From SZUA-430 sp036840015 (GTDB lineage: Bacteria > Pseudomonadota > Alphaproteobacteria > Micropepsales > Micropepsaceae): a stretch of 6,605 nt of DNA. Position numbers and translations under genes: made by a program. Below the pieces are notes generated by a model. That model was not told the DNA's origin, did no database searches, and saw nothing but the letters and a program-made list of their open reading frames with translations. The stretch is from contig DAISVV010000181.1 of NCBI GenBank assembly GCA_036840015.1, positions 1-6,605 of the forward strand, in the 5' to 3' direction. Below, piece after piece: positions 5,116 through 6,605 of this stretch; positions within the stretch are counted from its first letter, which is position 1; the number at the start of each line of letters is the position of its first letter.

Positions 5116-5762
5116 TCTTCCGGGACCGAAGCGAGGCTGGACGAAAGCTCGCGCGTCGCCTCGCGCAGCGAGGCTATGTGCGACCTGTTGTACTGGCCTT
5201 GCCGCGGGGCGGCGTGCCGGTGGCCGTGGCGGTGGCGCGCGCGCTGGACGCGCCGCTCGACCTGCTTCTTGTGCGCAAGATCGGCCATCCGCACCAGCCT
5301 GAACTCGCGCTTGGCGCGATCGTCGATGGCGACCAGCCGGCGCTTTTGATCAATCCGCAATTCAATAAGATCGCCGCTGCAAATGCTGGATACCTGTCCG
5401 TCGCGCGGTCAGAGGCGCTGGCCGAGATCGAACGCCGAAGAACGCTTTACCTCGGCGGACGCACGCCTGCGGAGGTTGCCGGCGCAACCGCGATCATCGT
5501 GGATGACGGCATTGCAACCGGCGCCACGGTGCGGGCGGCCCTGAAAGCGCTGCGACGACGCCGGGCGGCCCGTATCGTGCTTGCGGTTCCTGTTGCACCC
5601 GCCGATGTGCTCGCGGAACTGCGCGCCGAGGTCGATGAGGTTGTTTGCCTTCATGCACCAGAACGCTTCGTGTCGGTCGGGCAGTTTTATGAGGACTTCC
5701 GCCAGGTCGACGACGCCGAAGTCATGAGGCTGCTCGGCGCGGGGAGCGCCGCAGCCTCCTGA
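5112..5762 (+). CDS. PRPP-binding phosphoribosyltransferase family protein
   Basis: A 216-residue type I phosphoribosyltransferase-fold protein. The PRPP-binding motif is AIIVDDGIATGAT at 127-139, with two acidic residues (D131, D132) followed by the G-A-T-G-A-T phosphate loop. The N-terminal ALPRGGVPVA at 29-38 supplies the pyrophosphate-binding loop, and RKIGHPHQPELALGAI at 55-70 and the C-terminal FYEDFRQVDDAEV at 192-204 are typical of this subfamily. Classical members transfer ribose phosphate to bases, but this group lacks an assigned base, so calling it a salvage enzyme would go too far. It overlaps the hydrolase gene by 4 nt (ATGA), and the pair probably works on a shared or linked substrate. 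Its stop codon sits in the loop of a hairpin that may end the transcript. The C-terminal GAGSAAAS tail is probably disordered. Confidence 0.88.
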   Translation: MIFRDRSEAGRKLARRLAQRGYVRPVVLALPRGGVPVAVAVARALDAPLDLLLVRKIGHPHQPELALGAIVDGDQPALLINPQFNKIAAANAGYLSVARSEALAEIERRRTLYLGGRTPAEVAGATAIIVDDGIATGATVRAALKALRRRRAARIVLAVPVAPADVLAELRAEVDEVVCLHAPERFVSVGQFYEDFRQVDDAEVMRLLGAGSAAAS

Positions 5763-5773
5763 GACTGCGGCGC
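5746..5773 (+). terminator. Hairpin over the phosphoribosyltransferase stop codon, possible terminator
   Basis: GCGCCGCAG at 5746-5754 and CTGCGGCGC at 5765-5773 form a perfect 9-bp GC-rich stem with a 10-nt loop that contains the TGA stop (5760-5762). Only a weak T-containing stretch (GTTCCGT) follows. It occupies most of the 26-bp gap between two convergent genes and so may limit read-through in both directions. Confidence 0.5.
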
Positions 5774-5788
5774 GTTCCGTCGTGAACG

Positions 5789-6598
5789 CTAGTTGATGAA
5801 GTTCCAGGCGCCGTCAGGCTGGCGACAGGCCCGGCCGTCAAACTGGCGGCGGTTTGCCGTCCAGACCGTGTGGCGATAGCGAGCACAGTGGAAGCCATCC
5901 GGATCATAGTAATAGCTGCGCACGCGGAACTGGCCGTGGTGCCCGTTGTGCGGGTTTCGCCATTCGTGGATGCTGCCGGCCTGCCATCCATTCAGGCCGG
6001 CATAGAAAGCCCGATAGGCGTAGGATCGGTCGTCGCAGTCCAGTTCGCTCGACAGCGCGGCACCGGCAATGCCGCCGATGATGACGCCGGCAAAGATCGC
6101 ACCCGCGTCATGATGGTCGGCCGCGCTGCCGATCAGGCCGCCGATGAGGCCTCCGATCAGGATGCCGGCCGGATCGGGCCGGCTGCGGCATTCGCGCCAG
6201 TAGATGTCATCCTGGTAGGAGTATCGCTGCGCGTATCGCCTGCGCCAGTATTCCTCGCGCTCGTCATTCCAGCGGGTGCGAACCACAATGCCAGTGCTCT
6301 TGCGAACGAGGAAGCAGTTGCGGGGCGTGCTGCAGTACCAGCGATATCCCCTCGGGGGCGGTGGCAGGTTGCGGCCGCGCCAGTCGGGCACGGCATACTC
6401 GTCCTGCTGCCATGAAGGCGGAAAGCGGTCGCCGGGTGACCACCGCGGCTGTTGCGGTGGTGGCGGCGGTTGATACGGCCCGCAAGGTGGCAGGTCTGGT
6501 CCGCCGCATGGCGGGGGATTTGGTCCTGGCCGTGGTTGCGCCTGCGCGCTGGCCAAGGCCACGACAAAGGCCATGAGGAACAGGGCTAGTCGTGTCAT
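5789..6598 (-). CDS. Exported RcnB-like / glycine-zipper / 17-kDa surface antigen-type protein
   Basis: A 269-residue secreted envelope protein. Residues 1-20 are a signal peptide with an ASAQA cleavage site. There is no lipobox Cys, unlike the Rickettsia 17-kDa lipoprotein antigen. Residues 21-52 are Pro-rich with two Cys (C31, C39). Residues about 53-107 resemble the RcnB domain (PGDRFPPSW, then LPPPPRGYRWYC and FLVRKSTGIVV), found in a periplasmic nickel/cobalt homeostasis protein. Residues 108-140 are rich in Arg, Tyr and Trp. Residues 145-182 are a glycine zipper (ILIGGLIGGLIGS and FAGVIIGGIAGA) that may insert in the outer membrane. Residues about 187-269 match the RT0821/17-kDa surface antigen C-terminus: DCDDRSYAYRAFYAG, EWRNPHNGHHGQF, DGFHCARYRHT and GRACRQPDGAW. 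Eight Cys may form disulfides. Only 7 nt upstream are in the window, so its promoter is not visible. A role in envelope structure is likely; metal binding is speculative. Confidence 0.82.
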   Translation of the reverse strand: MTRLALFLMAFVVALASAQAQPRPGPNPPPCGGPDLPPCGPYQPPPPPQQPRWSPGDRFPPSWQQDEYAVPDWRGRNLPPPPRGYRWYCSTPRNCFLVRKSTGIVVRTRWNDEREEYWRRRYAQRYSYQDDIYWRECRSRPDPAGILIGGLIGGLIGSAADHHDAGAIFAGVIIGGIAGAALSSELDCDDRSYAYRAFYAGLNGWQAGSIHEWRNPHNGHHGQFRVRSYYYDPDGFHCARYRHTVWTANRRQFDGRACRQPDGAWNFIN

Positions 6599-6605
6599 GT
6601 GAACT

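Noticed and set aside
5870..6415. A 181-codon plus-strand frame opposite the surface protein, with Val/Ala-rich stretches
   Set aside because: Its hydrophobic look comes from reading the complement of the Gly/Asp/Arg-rich gene. The minus-strand product has a signal peptide and recognisable domains.

Overview
The window is GC-rich (high G+C at third codon positions) and its gene content points to an alphaproteobacterium, perhaps a sphingomonad. The clues are a Rickettsia-17-kDa/RT0821-type surface antigen domain fused to an RcnB-like domain, an Acg-type flavoprotein with a twin-arginine signal, and a TspO/MBR-like membrane protein. The phylum call is fairly safe from the protein families; the order is a guess.

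Layout, left to right. (1) 1-137, minus: the 5' end of dusA (tRNA-dihydrouridine synthase A), cut by the window edge; this part of dusA is a known target for integrative elements. (2) 328-2596, plus: three widely spaced genes for membrane proteins: a TspO/MBR-like 7-8 helix protein, a CPBP (CAAX-protease-like) intramembrane protease, and a small two-helix protein with a possible PH-like tail. (3) 2611-4216, minus: a two-gene operon of an Acg-type nitroreductase-fold flavoprotein followed by a MarR regulator, translationally coupled through a TTG start. Its promoter carries two copies of a 12-bp palindrome (TTTGAYGYCAAA) exactly 21 bp apart, which I read as the MarR operators. (4) 4459-5762, plus: a dienelactone-hydrolase-like alpha/beta hydrolase and a PRPP-type phosphoribosyltransferase, overlapping by ATGA. 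(5) 5789-6598, minus: an exported protein combining a Pro-rich linker, RcnB-like segment, glycine zipper and surface-antigen C-terminus.

How the genes work together: only two groupings are well supported, the self-regulated acg-marR operon and the hydrolase-phosphoribosyltransferase pair. The rest looks like ordinary chromosomal housekeeping and envelope genes. I found no integrase, transposase, CRISPR array, tRNA or rRNA. The most distinctive new element is the duplicated operator inside the acg-marR promoter. I see no clear case for a wholly undescribed system.
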